Source of the DNA: Bacteroidaceae bacterium
Lineage (GTDB): Bacteria; Bacteroidota; Bacteroidia; Bacteroidales; Barnesiellaceae_A
DNA: 57,261 bases
NCBI GenBank assembly: GCA_017531985.1
Contig: JAFXJY010000030.1
Coordinates: 1-57,261, forward strand
Direction: 5' to 3'
Shown: in pieces, positions 1 through 8,887 of the stretch
Layout of the letters: each line of letters starts with the position of its first letter
Numbering within the stretch: the first letter of the stretch is position 1
Notes under the pieces: generated by a model
What the model was told of the DNA's origin: nothing
What the model saw: only the letters and a program-made list of their open reading frames with translations
Databases searched by the model: none
Program-made: the position numbers and the translations under genes

Positions 1-522
1 CGCAAAATTCACTTGGGCAAGCAACTCTTCGACGGCAATTGGGATGCTGTGCGTGCCGACCTCAATCTGCGACCCGTCGAGGGATTGGATGGCTCGGCTT
101 CGCAAGACGACATCATTCGCATATTGGCCAAGTATGGCATTACTCGCGAGGCTGTTACATTGTGGGGCACAGGTACGCCCGTGCGCGAATTTCTCTGGAG
201 CGAAGAGATGGCCGATGCTTCGGTCTTTATCCTCGAGAATATCGACTTCAAGGATACGTATGATCCCGATGTCAAGCACATTCGCAATTGTCACATCAAC
301 ATAGGTACAGGTAAAGAAATCTCTATCAAAGAAGTTGCCCGACTCATTGTCAACACCATTGGTTATCAAGGTGAGTTGCGTTTCGATGCTTCCAAACCCG
401 ACGGAACTATGCGTAAGCTCACCGATGTTTCCAAGTTGCACAACTTGGGATGGCATCACAAGATAGAGATTGAAGAAGGCGTTAAACGCCTGTATGATTG
501 GTATTTGTTGGGCGAAAAGTGA
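1..522 (+). CDS. fcl: GDP-L-fucose synthase, C-terminal part (cut by window edge)
   Basis: GDP-L-fucose synthase (GDP-4-keto-6-deoxymannose epimerase/reductase) makes GDP-L-fucose from the GMD product in the cytoplasm, for surface glycans. The reading frame is open from base 1, so the gene starts outside the window; a TTG at base 13 is not a start. The 173 visible residues include the family block LWGTGTPVREF and the following acidic stretch that lies over the substrate pocket. The NADP-binding Rossmann motif and the YxxxK catalytic pair must lie upstream and cannot be checked. The insertion between the RPVEG block and the WGTG block is like that of Bacteroides homologues. The UbiA-family gene follows after 22 bases on the same strand. 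Confidence 0.9.
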   Translation, partial: RKIHLGKQLFDGNWDAVRADLNLRPVEGLDGSASQDDIIRILAKYGITREAVTLWGTGTPVREFLWSEEMADASVFILENIDFKDTYDPDVKHIRNCHINIGTGKEISIKEVARLIVNTIGYQGELRFDASKPDGTMRKLTDVSKLHNLGWHHKIEIEEGVKRLYDWYLLGEK

Positions 523-544
523 GCCCGCTTAAATAACACACAAC

Positions 545-1414
545 ATGGACTACATCAAGCTTCTCAGGCCTGCACAGTGGAGCAAAAACTTATTCGTATT
601 TCTTCCGCTGTTTTTCGCTCAAGACATCGACAACCTGCCTCGTCTCATAGCCGTTGCAGTTACATTTCTTGCACTATCTATGGCGAGCAGCAGCATATAT
701 GTGCTCAATGATATGTGCGATGTTGAGTTCGACCGTATTCACCCCGAAAAATGTCGTCGACCCATTGCATCGGGCAGAGTATCTCTCCCCATTGCTCGCC
801 TCTTGTATGCCTGCCTGTTATTGCTTTCGATACTTATCATTGCAATCTTCATACCCTCCACTCCCATGTTTATCGTATTGGCTGCATACCTGCTTATCAA
901 CCATGCCTACTCTTTGTGGCTCAAGCATGTAGCTATACTCGATGTTATGTTGGTTGCATTTGGATTTGTCCTGCGCATCATTGCCGGTGCTGTAGCAGCC
1001 GAGGTCGAGCCCTCGCATTGGATTATCATTATGACTTTCCTGTTGGCTCTCTTCCTTGTTTTGGCCAAGCGTCGCGACGATGTCATCAAGTATGAGCGCA
1101 CTCAGGCAGTTGCGCGTCGCAATGTGACTGCCTACAATCGCAACCTGCTCGACCATATTATAACCCTTGTGGCTGCCATTACGTTGGTCAGTTATATAAT
1201 GTATACAGTCGACGATGAGATTGTTGCACGATTTGACTGTAAATATGTCTATGCCACATCGATATTTGTTCTTGCCGGTATTTTGCGCTATTTGCAGATT
1301 ACGCTCGTCGAGGAGAAGAGTTGGAGTCCCACAAAGATAATCATGCGCGACCGTTTTTTGCAATTGTGCGTTGCCGGTTGGTTATTACTCTTTGCCTATA
1401 TCATATATGGATAA
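545..1414 (+). CDS. UbiA-family prenyltransferase, decaprenyl-phosphate phosphoribosyltransferase-like
   Basis: A 289-residue polytopic membrane protein of the UbiA superfamily. The first Asp-rich motif is NDMCDVEFDRIHPEKCRRP at about residues 56-74, followed by IASG. The HPxKxxRPIASG form is typical of the decaprenyl-phosphate 5-phosphoribosyltransferase branch (Rv3806c-like), which moves phosphoribose from PRPP to a polyprenyl phosphate. About eight or nine hydrophobic segments fill the rest. The stop codon overlaps the start of the HAD phosphatase gene by 8 bases, so the two are translationally coupled. The acceptor lipid and biological role in Bacteroidales are not known to me; phosphoribosyl-polyprenyl phosphate formation is inferred from family resemblance. 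Confidence 0.8.
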   Translation: MDYIKLLRPAQWSKNLFVFLPLFFAQDIDNLPRLIAVAVTFLALSMASSSIYVLNDMCDVEFDRIHPEKCRRPIASGRVSLPIARLLYACLLLLSILIIAIFIPSTPMFIVLAAYLLINHAYSLWLKHVAILDVMLVAFGFVLRIIAGAVAAEVEPSHWIIIMTFLLALFLVLAKRRDDVIKYERTQAVARRNVTAYNRNLLDHIITLVAAITLVSYIMYTVDDEIVARFDCKYVYATSIFVLAGILRYLQITLVEEKSWSPTKIIMRDRFLQLCVAGWLLLFAYIIYG

Positions 1415-2039
1415 GCCTGTTGTAGCCCTTTTTGACTTTGATGGAACGCTCACTTTGAGCGACACATTGCCCCTCTTTATACGTCATGCAACCGGGGTGA
1501 GTGGTCTTGCTCTATCCATGCTGTCGACACTCCCTGCCATGGTCGTCTTGGCGTGCTCGGGATGGAAATCGGTATGGGGCATCGATGCCGGCTCTACCAA
1601 GGAGCGACTTTTGCGTCGCTGTTTTGCCGGGCGTACAACCACCGAGATAGAGTGTGTAGGTAAAGATTTTGTCTCGAAGGTCGATGCAGTTGTGGCACAA
1701 CCCGTTGTGGAGCGAATGAAGTGGCACAAAGCACAAGGACACAAAGTAGTTGTTGTGTCGGCAAGTGTCGAAGAGTGGGTGCGACCGTGGTGCGAGGCGC
1801 ATGGGGTCGATGATGTAATAGCCACACGCATGGTAGTCGAGCAGGGGAGATATACAGGCCGTTTCGACGGCCTCAATTGCAACGGACGGGAGAAAGTCAA
1901 TCGTATAGCCTCACACTATACCCCCGACAAATTTCATATCGTAGCCTATGGCAATAGCACTGGCGACTATCCCATGTTTCATTATGCACATGAAGCATAT
2001 ATGTGTAGCCATGGTCACATAGCACCGTTTGAAAAGTAA
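1407..2039 (+). CDS. HAD-IB family phosphatase
   Basis: A 210-residue HAD-superfamily hydrolase of the IB (phosphoserine phosphatase-like) type. Motif I is DFDGTLT with D10 and D12, motif II is the Ser of VVVSAS, the conserved Lys lies in NGREKVNRI, and motif III/IV is GNSTGDYPM. All catalytic positions are present. The ATG at 1407 is chosen over an upstream TTG because it places the DFDGT block at the usual distance from the N terminus and overlaps the preceding stop by 8 bases. Coupling to the UbiA-like gene suggests that it removes phosphate from the prenyl-linked product or an intermediate, but the substrate cannot be read from the sequence. Confidence 0.8.
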   Translation: MDKPVVALFDFDGTLTLSDTLPLFIRHATGVSGLALSMLSTLPAMVVLACSGWKSVWGIDAGSTKERLLRRCFAGRTTTEIECVGKDFVSKVDAVVAQPVVERMKWHKAQGHKVVVVSASVEEWVRPWCEAHGVDDVIATRMVVEQGRYTGRFDGLNCNGREKVNRIASHYTPDKFHIVAYGNSTGDYPMFHYAHEAYMCSHGHIAPFEK

Positions 2040-2049
2040 CCGGGCTATA

Positions 2050-2832
2050 TTACTTTGCCATAGTACCGCTTTGTGTAAAGCGTCGCTTTATCATAATATC
2101 GGTTATCTCAGCACCGTTATATAGAGTATTGAGGTCGACATGACCCTCTATGCCCTCAACAATACCGCGATTGCTATATTGCCATATAGTACATTGACGC
2201 TCATCTTCAAGTGCCGGAGTGAGCTTAAATTTGTATGCTCCATAGCGGGCTATCCACAAGATGTGGTCGTCAAACGAGCGTTGCAACAAATAGTTGTAAA
2301 ACCGTTGGTGAGTATATATAATAGGACGCGTGCCCCATTGAGCAAGCACCATGCTCGAGAATTTGTCGAGGCTGTCACAGATTTGTTTGCTGGGCTTGCG
2401 ACCCTTCTCTTCAATATCGACTACCGGTATAAGATCTTGTGTCGAGAGGTCGACAAGACTCATAAAATTATTATATTGTGTCGCTACTGGTACATTGGGA
2501 TGGAAGTAGTGATAACTACCTACGGCAAGTCCTACAGCACGGGCTTGCCGTGTGTTGCGTGTATAGGTGGTATCTTTGTGTGACGACCCCTCGGTAGCCT
2601 TGATGTATACAAACTTGATATTCGTTTCGTTTGCCACTCTTTCCCAATCTATACTGCCTTGATAGTGCGACACATCTATACCCTGTTTGTCCCAGTCTCC
2701 ACAACTTCCCACCGAGTCGGGGCGTTGCTCTATGATAGTAAGTATCATGACAAGGGCTGCTACTATGGCAAAGCCTCCGAGCAATATCTTTCCAAACGTA
2801 TTTATACGAAAGGTCTTTTCTTCTCCATCCAT
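2050..2832 (-). CDS. Membrane-anchored glycoside hydrolase family 25 (lysozyme-like muramidase)
   Basis: 260 residues. A short basic cytoplasmic segment is followed by one membrane helix (about residues 13-33), then a GH25 domain. Family signatures are GIDVSHYQGSIDW with the first catalytic-site Asp, FVYIKATEGSSHKD, VGSYHYF and PVVDIEE, whose acidic cluster carries the catalytic Glu. GH25 enzymes cut the MurNAc-GlcNAc bond of peptidoglycan; the anchor places this one on the periplasmic face of the inner membrane, so wall remodelling is more likely than attack on other cells. It is the last gene of the porW-porX-tsaE run, 22 bases after tsaE, and converges with the HAD gene with a 10-base gap. 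Confidence 0.87.
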   Translation of the reverse strand: MDGEEKTFRINTFGKILLGGFAIVAALVMILTIIEQRPDSVGSCGDWDKQGIDVSHYQGSIDWERVANETNIKFVYIKATEGSSHKDTTYTRNTRQARAVGLAVGSYHYFHPNVPVATQYNNFMSLVDLSTQDLIPVVDIEEKGRKPSKQICDSLDKFSSMVLAQWGTRPIIYTHQRFYNYLLQRSFDDHILWIARYGAYKFKLTPALEDERQCTIWQYSNRGIVEGIEGHVDLNTLYNGAEITDIMIKRRFTQSGTMAK

Positions 2833-2854
2833 CTTTTTTGTCCCTATCGCTTCT

Positions 2855-3274
2855 TTATTTCCCTATTTCTACACATCTTGTATTGTCGTCGGCTACCTCG
2901 ATATGTACCGCTACTGCCTCTTCGGGTAGTATCTCTGAGATATTTTCAGGCCACTCGATAAAGCAAAGGTTGCCACTGTCAAAGTAGTCCTGACATCCCA
3001 TATCCAATGCCTCCACTATCTTGTTGATGCGGTAGCAATCGAAGTGGTAGATGGTATTGCCGGTGTTGGTAAGATATTCATTTACAATGGCAAATGTGGG
3101 GCTGTTGATAACATCTTGTACGCCCAACTCTTCGCATACGGCTTTTATGAATGTAGTCTTACCGGCTCCCATCTGACCATAAAAGGCAAAGATGCAATCA
3201 TTGCCGATGTTGTCGATAAAGGTGCGGGCCGCATGGCGAATGTCGTCGAGTGATTTTATTTCTATTCGGAGCAT
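2855..3274 (-). CDS. tsaE: tRNA threonylcarbamoyladenosine biosynthesis ATPase TsaE
   Basis: A 139-residue P-loop ATPase of the TsaE (YjeE) family. It supports the TsaB-TsaD complex in making the universal t6A37 modification of ANN-decoding tRNAs. The Walker A motif [10 protein letters not shown] lies at residues 33-42; [17 protein letters not shown] and FIEWPENI are the other family blocks. Length is normal. It begins 9 bases after the porX stop and is followed after 22 bases by the GH25 gene, so it is probably made from the porW-porX transcript. Confidence 0.93.
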   Translation of the reverse strand: MLRIEIKSLDDIRHAARTFIDNIGNDCIFAFYGQMGAGKTTFIKAVCEELGVQDVINSPTFAIVNEYLTNTGNTIYHFDCYRINKIVEALDMGCQDYFDSGNLCFIEWPENISEILPEEAVAVHIEVADDNTRCVEIGK

Positions 3275-3283
3275 AATTTTTTT

Positions 3284-4828
3284 TTATTTGGCAGTGAGGG
3301 TAACAAGCGGTATCATCATCTCTTCGAGCGATATACCACCGTGTTGGAATGTATCTTTGTAGTAATTGACGTAGTAGTTGTAGTTGTTGGGGTAGGCAAA
3401 GAAGTCGCGATTGGTGGCAAAGATGTACGACGAACTGATGTTGGGCGAGGGTAGCCCGTATAATTTCGGATTCTTTATTTCATACACTTGCTTGGGGTTG
3501 TAGCTCAGCGACTTGCCTACCTTGTAGCGCAAGTTGGTATTGGTGTTCTTATCGCCTATTACCTTGATAGGGTTATCGACATGCACGGTGCCATGGTCGG
3601 TGGTGAGTATGATTTTATATCCGCTATTGGCTATTTTCTTGAAGAGTTCGATAGCCGATGAGTGGCGAAACCACGACTCGGTGAGTGAACGATAAGCCGC
3701 CTCGCTCGAGGCCAATTCGCGCATCATCTTCGACTCGGTGCGGGCATGTGAGAGCATATCTATAAAGTTGAGAACGCACACATTCAGTGGCTTGTCGGTA
3801 AAACGTGTGAAGTTCTGCAAGAGTTTTTCGCCATAGGCGTTCTCATTGATTTTGTTGTAGGTAAACTCGTAGTTCTTGCGGAAACGGTCGAGTTGTGTCT
3901 GTATAAGAGGTGCTTCGTTGAGATTTTTTCCCTCTTCCTCATCTTCATCTATCCACAGTTCGGGAAACATCTCGGCTATCTTATTGGGCATAAGACCCGA
4001 GAAGATGGCATTGCGGGCATATTGTGTTGCCGTAGGAAGTATGCTGCAATACAACTCCTCCTCGGCTGTGAAATAGTTGCTTATGAGGGGTTGTATGATG
4101 CGCCATTGGTCGAGGCGGAAGTTGTCTATGAGGATAAAGAAGAGTTTCTCACCATTGTCGAGCAAGGGGAAAACTCGTCTCTTGAATAGTTCGTGACTCA
4201 TCAAGGGGTGCTCTTCTCCCGTTATCCATCGCTCGTAGTTTTTCTTGATAAACTTGGCAAATGTGGCATTGGCCTCTATCTTCTGCATGTGTATAAGGTC
4301 GTCCATGTTGGTCGTTTCGGCATGCGATAGTTGTAGATCCCAATAGACAAGTTTGCGGTATACCTCGCTCCATTCTTCCCAGGTCGAGGCTTCGTTCATG
4401 AGCATGCCTATGCGACTGAATTCTTGTTGATAGTTGCTCGTGGTCTCGTCGGAGATAATCTCCCTACTGTGCAGGTTCTTCTTGATAGAGAGGAATATTT
4501 GGTTGGGGTTTACCGGCTTGATGAGGTAGTCGGCAATTTTATTACCGATGGCCTGATTCATGATGTTCTCTTCCTCACTCTTGGTAATCATCACAACGGG
4601 TATCTCGGGGTGATGCTCTTTGATGCGGCTCAGTGTCTCCAAGCCGCTCAATCCCGGCATGTTCTCGTCGAGTATGATGAGGTCATACGTCTCTTTATCG
4701 CACGCTTCGAGGGCATCAAGGCCATTGGTCACGGTGGTGAGGTCGTAACCCTTCTGGTTGAGGAATAGTATGTGTGGCCTGAGCAAGTCTATCTCGTCAT
4801 CTGCCCATAGTATCATCGGTTGCTTCAT
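3284..4828 (-). CDS. porX: PorX-type T9SS response regulator with PglZ domain
   Basis: 514 residues. Residues 1-120 are a CheY-like receiver: acidic pocket D10-D11, phosphoacceptor D54 in LIILDENMPG, the Thr in VVMITKSEE and the Lys in YLIKPVNP. A helical linker leads to an alkaline-phosphatase-superfamily PglZ domain with metal-site blocks LIDNFRLDQW, PTATQYARNAIFSG, DMLSHAR, TTDHGTVH and FQHGGIS, all intact. This architecture is that of PorX, which with sensor PorY controls type IX secretion genes in Porphyromonas, where the PglZ domain has been reported to act on oligonucleotides. The ATG at 4828 is chosen because it opens the receiver directly; an upstream in-frame start at 4903 would add 25 residues unlike the family. 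The gene overlaps the end of porW by 32 bases. Confidence 0.92.
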   Translation of the reverse strand: MKQPMILWADDEIDLLRPHILFLNQKGYDLTTVTNGLDALEACDKETYDLIILDENMPGLSGLETLSRIKEHHPEIPVVMITKSEEENIMNQAIGNKIADYLIKPVNPNQIFLSIKKNLHSREIISDETTSNYQQEFSRIGMLMNEASTWEEWSEVYRKLVYWDLQLSHAETTNMDDLIHMQKIEANATFAKFIKKNYERWITGEEHPLMSHELFKRRVFPLLDNGEKLFFILIDNFRLDQWRIIQPLISNYFTAEEELYCSILPTATQYARNAIFSGLMPNKIAEMFPELWIDEDEEEGKNLNEAPLIQTQLDRFRKNYEFTYNKINENAYGEKLLQNFTRFTDKPLNVCVLNFIDMLSHARTESKMMRELASSEAAYRSLTESWFRHSSAIELFKKIANSGYKIILTTDHGTVHVDNPIKVIGDKNTNTNLRYKVGKSLSYNPKQVYEIKNPKLYGLPSPNISSSYIFATNRDFFAYPNNYNYYVNYYKDTFQHGGISLEEMMIPLVTLTAK

Positions 4829-7598
4829 CGTTGTAGGGGGTGTAGAAGTTGTTAAAAAATTCAAAGTACTCTTCCAATGTATGACCCTGTAATAGCAGCT
4901 CATAGTTGGCCGTACTTATCATGACGGGTCGTACACCTTCGGGTAGCACAAAGCTGCTCTCCTTGGTCATTACCGCACGGTAGTGTACAACCTCTTCAAA
5001 GGTGTTAAACCCTTTGACGATAAGGATTGACAAGTCATTAAATGTAACAATTTCGAGGTCAAAATCTTTCACAAGGAAGTGTGAAAAGTTCATGCGTGCT
5101 ACCTCATAGAGCATGAGATTGGACGATACTTCGCGGTTGTTGAAAGCATACATGAAGTAGTGCTCGGTGAGTGGCTCGTAAGTAAATGTACGAGTGCTAT
5201 CGGCTGCAGCCATTTCATCACCACCGAGTCGGGTGTCCCATACCATGCCTCGGGCGTTACCATTGCTGTTGACGGTGCGACCTTGTGCTATGCCCTTGAG
5301 TATGTTACCGGCATATTCGCTCACATCGGTCGATGGATATTTCTCGACCAATGTCTGTACTATCTCCTTGAATTTGTCGAAGTTCTTGTCTCCCACGTAT
5401 GCCATGGCATCGAGGAACATAAATTTGTGCATAATATCCGACAGCGGATGTTCTTTCTTGACTTGTGCTACGTAGCTGTGTACGGCCGGGTTGTCGTTGT
5501 TGAGGTATGCGGTGTAGGTCTTTTGGTATAGAGAGTCTTGTCGAGCACCTTCTGTGCGACGCTTTTCGAGATAGTTGGGGTCGCTCAATGCAATGGCATA
5601 CTCGCTTTCTTTAAAGAGTGTGAGTATTTTATGGCGATATACCTCGGCCTTGTCGGGCTCGTTGTTACGCATGTGCATCAGGTAGCGGTTGTAGTAGGTG
5701 TCGAGACGGTATTGGTGCTCGGGAAATCTCTTCTCCAATTCATCGAATGTGGCAGATGCAGCTTCGTAGTCCTCCAAGTCATTTTTGAGAATAATACCCA
5801 TGTTGTAGAGTCCCTCTATGATAATCTCGTTGGAAGAAGTTATCTCTTCGGGTGTGAGGGGTATTTGCTTGAGGTAGTACTCAATCTTATGAGGGTCGTC
5901 GGCATTGGCCAATGCAACGCTATCGACGGGAGCAGTGCTTGTTGTGTCGGTCATTGCTTCGTCATACTCCATCTCGCCGTTGCTTGCATCTGTGTTGCCA
6001 AAGTCGCTTGTTGAGAACCCCGATTTGTTGCGACGTCGCCAATCGTCTTCCAGCTTACGCGATCCCCATTTCTTTTGAAACTCCGACTTACCGGCATTGA
6101 TGAGTTGCTGGTTGTAGAAGTACCAAGAGCCATCGCCTGTCATGGTATTGGCTACGGGTTGGTTGGCTCCGCCTTGCATATTATTTATGCCCAGCCCTTC
6201 ATTTTTCGACAGGTATTCTTCGCGCTCTCGTTCTTCGGTTTCTTTCTTTTCTTGTTCTATGAGGTCGTCTATAATCTTTTGTATGACAGCATTACGATCT
6301 TCTTCGCTCATGCGGGCGAGGTTTTGCAGGCTGTCTTGTAATTCTACATTCTGGGCATATACGACCAACTTGTCGAGAACCTCAGAGCGACGAGTGAGTA
6401 ACTTATAATTGGGGTAGTCTTCTTTGATTAGTGGTATTGCCTCGGAGTAGCATGGTTGCGCATCGACATACTCTCTGCGACCAAAGTGCAGTTCTCCCAA
6501 AGTAATCTGGCATACGGCCTTTTCTATACCGTTGCGAGTACTTTTTTCTATGGCTTTTTTGTAGTTGTTCATGGCTTTGATTGTGTCGTTGTGAGCCATG
6601 TACAAGTTGCCTATGGCATAGTATATCTGGTCTTGATAGTCTTTGTTTACGCTCTTGAGAGTCATGCGCTCGAGCGACTTTACCTCTTTCTCTACGTTGT
6701 CACCGGCATACACTTCGCTCATTTTGATGCGGGCGTTGAATTGTGTGCGGTAGGAAGGATTCATGTTTACAACCTTCTTGAAGGCGTTGTATGATTGTGT
6801 ATGTTGCTTTTCGCCGGCATAAAGCTGACCCAATAGGAACGTAAGACGAGCCTTTTGTGACTTGTTGTGCTCGTTTTTGATGGCTTGTTCGAGGAACGGG
6901 ATGGCCTTTGCGTAGTTTTTGGTTTTGATAAGATAGTCGGTATTTACCAAGGCAAATGTTCCATTCATCTCGGGCGGAAGGCTGTCGTTGTTGGCTTTGT
7001 ATAGAACGTCTTCTGCTTCATATATCCAGTCGAGTGCAATGTAACTGCGGGCTTGCCACAACCGAGCTTCGGCTACGGTTTTGGGCAACCACGAGTAGTG
7101 TTGAGCCACATACATGAAGGTTGCAGCCGCGCCCAGGAAGTCGCCTTTGTTGTATTGAGCTTTTCCCATGAGCATCCACGCGTTGTGTATAAAGGGGTTA
7201 TACTCTTCGCGTTGCATAAACTCTTTGTACTTGGGGTCATTGCGCTTGCCTTGTTTGCGCTTGGGTTTGCTCTTTATGCTGTGCTTTTGTATGGCACTCT
7301 CACACTTCTCGATAGTGCGGTCGAAAGAGCCTTGCGGTTGCGGATCTTTGGGGTTGTTATAGGCTTGAGCGGGTGCTGTATATACGAGGTCGGTAAAGTT
7401 GTCCTCGTATTGGTCTTGTTGCAACTTGAGTTGTTCTATATAGTTTTGCTCGGCATTGAAGTATACGTTGTAGCGAGTAGTCATCGATTGGTAAAATCGA
7501 GTCCAACCGGTGTTCTTGGTTGTATTGCATGACGAGAACAACACGACAAGGAGTAGTGCTGCAACGGTGTATATGTGTGTGACTGTGCTCTTTTTCAT
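4797..7598 (-). CDS. porW: T9SS-associated TPR lipoprotein PorW/SprE
   Basis: A 933-residue lipoprotein. The signal peptide ends in a lipobox with FSSC at about residues 21-24. TPR-like helical repeats fill the first half, followed by a charged low-complexity middle (EQEKKETEEREREE and a Gly/Asn stretch) and a second TPR region. The block GWTRFYQSMTTRYNVYFN just after the lipid anchor is characteristic of PorW/SprE, an outer-membrane-associated lipoprotein needed for type IX secretion and gliding. Length fits the family. Its stop lies inside porX, so the structural factor and the regulator are translationally linked. The ABC permease stop is 28 bases upstream, leaving little room for a separate promoter. 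Confidence 0.92.
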   Translation of the reverse strand: MKKSTVTHIYTVAALLLVVLFSSCNTTKNTGWTRFYQSMTTRYNVYFNAEQNYIEQLKLQQDQYEDNFTDLVYTAPAQAYNNPKDPQPQGSFDRTIEKCESAIQKHSIKSKPKRKQGKRNDPKYKEFMQREEYNPFIHNAWMLMGKAQYNKGDFLGAAATFMYVAQHYSWLPKTVAEARLWQARSYIALDWIYEAEDVLYKANNDSLPPEMNGTFALVNTDYLIKTKNYAKAIPFLEQAIKNEHNKSQKARLTFLLGQLYAGEKQHTQSYNAFKKVVNMNPSYRTQFNARIKMSEVYAGDNVEKEVKSLERMTLKSVNKDYQDQIYYAIGNLYMAHNDTIKAMNNYKKAIEKSTRNGIEKAVCQITLGELHFGRREYVDAQPCYSEAIPLIKEDYPNYKLLTRRSEVLDKLVVYAQNVELQDSLQNLARMSEEDRNAVIQKIIDDLIEQEKKETEEREREEYLSKNEGLGINNMQGGANQPVANTMTGDGSWYFYNQQLINAGKSEFQKKWGSRKLEDDWRRRNKSGFSTSDFGNTDASNGEMEYDEAMTDTTSTAPVDSVALANADDPHKIEYYLKQIPLTPEEITSSNEIIIEGLYNMGIILKNDLEDYEAASATFDELEKRFPEHQYRLDTYYNRYLMHMRNNEPDKAEVYRHKILTLFKESEYAIALSDPNYLEKRRTEGARQDSLYQKTYTAYLNNDNPAVHSYVAQVKKEHPLSDIMHKFMFLDAMAYVGDKNFDKFKEIVQTLVEKYPSTDVSEYAGNILKGIAQGRTVNSNGNARGMVWDTRLGGDEMAAADSTRTFTYEPLTEHYFMYAFNNREVSSNLMLYEVARMNFSHFLVKDFDLEIVTFNDLSILIVKGFNTFEEVVHYRAVMTKESSFVLPEGVRPVMISTANYELLLQGHTLEEYFEFFNNFYTPYNDEATDDTMGR

Positions 7599-7626
7599 CT
7601 TTACATATAACGTTTTTTCTCGTGAT

Positions 7627-8457
7627 TTATTGTCTGGTATTTGTTGTCAAGGTGTGTCGTGAGCGTAATGTGTGAATTGCCTTTGCCAAGGCATACAGAA
7701 ATACAAATACAACTACGATGCAAGCACCTGTGGGAACAGCTATGATGGCCGATATAAACAACCCGACTAAGCTGCCTGCAAGTGTGATAAGACCCGATAG
7801 CAACATGATATATTTGTATTGTGCTGTGAATAACTCGGCAATGATTTGTGGCAGTGTAAATACCGACATGAGTAGCATGATGCCTATGAGGCGTGTGGAT
7901 AGTACAACGCCAATGGCTATGAAGAGCATCATAATGGTATTGATGCGCTTGGTGCGGATGCCTTTGATAGTGGCAAAATCGGCGTCGAATGCTGTGTACA
8001 GTATAGGGCGGTATTGCAGTATGACGTATAGCAACAGAACGACTGTGTATAAGGCAAAGATAATGATATCGGTACGATTGATGGTGAGTATGTTGCCAAA
8101 GAGAAACTCCGACAAGCCCGGTGTATAGCCCGGTGTGAGAAAAATAAAGATGATACCCACAGCCATACCCACTGCCCAGAATAGTGCTATGGCCGAGTCT
8201 TCGCGTATGCGCTTGGTGTGTGACGATATGTCAATGCCTATGGCTGTGACAATGGCAAATAAGAGGGCTGATAGTGTGGGCGATATGCCTGCAAAGTATC
8301 CGATGCCCAATCCACCGAATGAGGCGTGTGTGAGTCCGCCGGCAATGAACACCATGCGTCGGGTAACGATGTAGGTGCCTATGATGGCCGCTATAACCGA
8401 TATGAGCAGGATGCCTATGAGTGCGTTTTGGAAGAAAGTATATTGCAGTATATCCAT
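7627..8457 (-). CDS. Metal ABC transporter permease (ZnuB/MntB, ABC-3 family)
   Basis: A 276-residue integral inner-membrane protein with about eight hydrophobic helices. The N-terminal FFQNALIGILL and the conserved block GGLTHASFGGLGIGYF are typical of ABC-3 permeases for Zn, Mn or Fe. The start at 8457 is preferred over one 11 codons upstream that would lie inside the previous gene. No ATPase or substrate-binding gene is adjacent, so its partners must be encoded elsewhere. Which metal it carries cannot be told from the sequence. It sits between the 138-residue membrane protein and porW on the same strand. Confidence 0.88.
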   Translation of the reverse strand: MDILQYTFFQNALIGILLISVIAAIIGTYIVTRRMVFIAGGLTHASFGGLGIGYFAGISPTLSALLFAIVTAIGIDISSHTKRIREDSAIALFWAVGMAVGIIFIFLTPGYTPGLSEFLFGNILTINRTDIIIFALYTVVLLLYVILQYRPILYTAFDADFATIKGIRTKRINTIMMLFIAIGVVLSTRLIGIMLLMSVFTLPQIIAELFTAQYKYIMLLSGLITLAGSLVGLFISAIIAVPTGACIVVVFVFLYALAKAIHTLRSRHTLTTNTRQ

Positions 8458-8470
8458 GATTGTATGATGT

Positions 8471-8887
8471 TTAAGAACGTCTTTCTCCAACGATAAGCAA
8501 TACTTCGTCTTTCACCTCGTCGGGTAGCTCTATACCACGTAGTTGCAGGCTGCGTACCCATCCGGCAACTTCGTGACTTTGCATGGTGTATAGAACATCG
8601 CGAAATAGGGCGCATTGTTCGTCGTCGTATTGGTCAGACGGTGTTCCACGCCATTTGTCCAACTCTTCGTCATCGTAGTACTCTATATCGCGACTTACGG
8701 CGGCCAATAGACTGTCTTTTTCGCACACTTCGTGTTGTCCGCAGCACTCGTCGGGAATTTCGGGGGCTTCCGGTTCGGGGGGTAATCCGAGAGTTTCGGC
8801 ACGTTTTTGCTTGTAGCGGTTGGCTACGTAGAGTATGATACCGGTGATGGTGAGGATGAGTGTGATGATGAGGGTAATTATGAGCAT
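8471..8887 (-). CDS. Conserved small membrane-anchored protein, function unknown
   Basis: 138 residues. An N-terminal membrane helix (residues 2-22) is followed by a basic stop-transfer stretch, a Pro/Glu linker, a Cys-containing motif IPDECCGQHEVCEKDSL and an acidic C-terminal domain with YYDDEELDKWRG. The CCGxHxxC arrangement could bind a metal or form disulfides, depending on topology; the basic residues after the helix favour a cytoplasmic C-terminal domain. Its start overlaps the end of aroA by 10 bases and the metal permease follows after 13. From memory, Bacteroides genomes keep a similar gene beside aroA and the permease, sometimes labelled phospholipase without support. I do not assign a function. 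Confidence 0.75.
   Translation of the reverse strand: MLIITLIITLILTITGIILYVANRYKQKRAETLGLPPEPEAPEIPDECCGQHEVCEKDSLLAAVSRDIEYYDDEELDKWRGTPSDQYDDEQCALFRDVLYTMQSHEVAGWVRSLQLRGIELPDEVKDEVLLIVGERRS

Noticed and set aside
818..1363. Minus-strand open frame opposite the UbiA-family gene
   Set aside because: No domain or hydrophobic pattern; the plus-strand gene is well supported.
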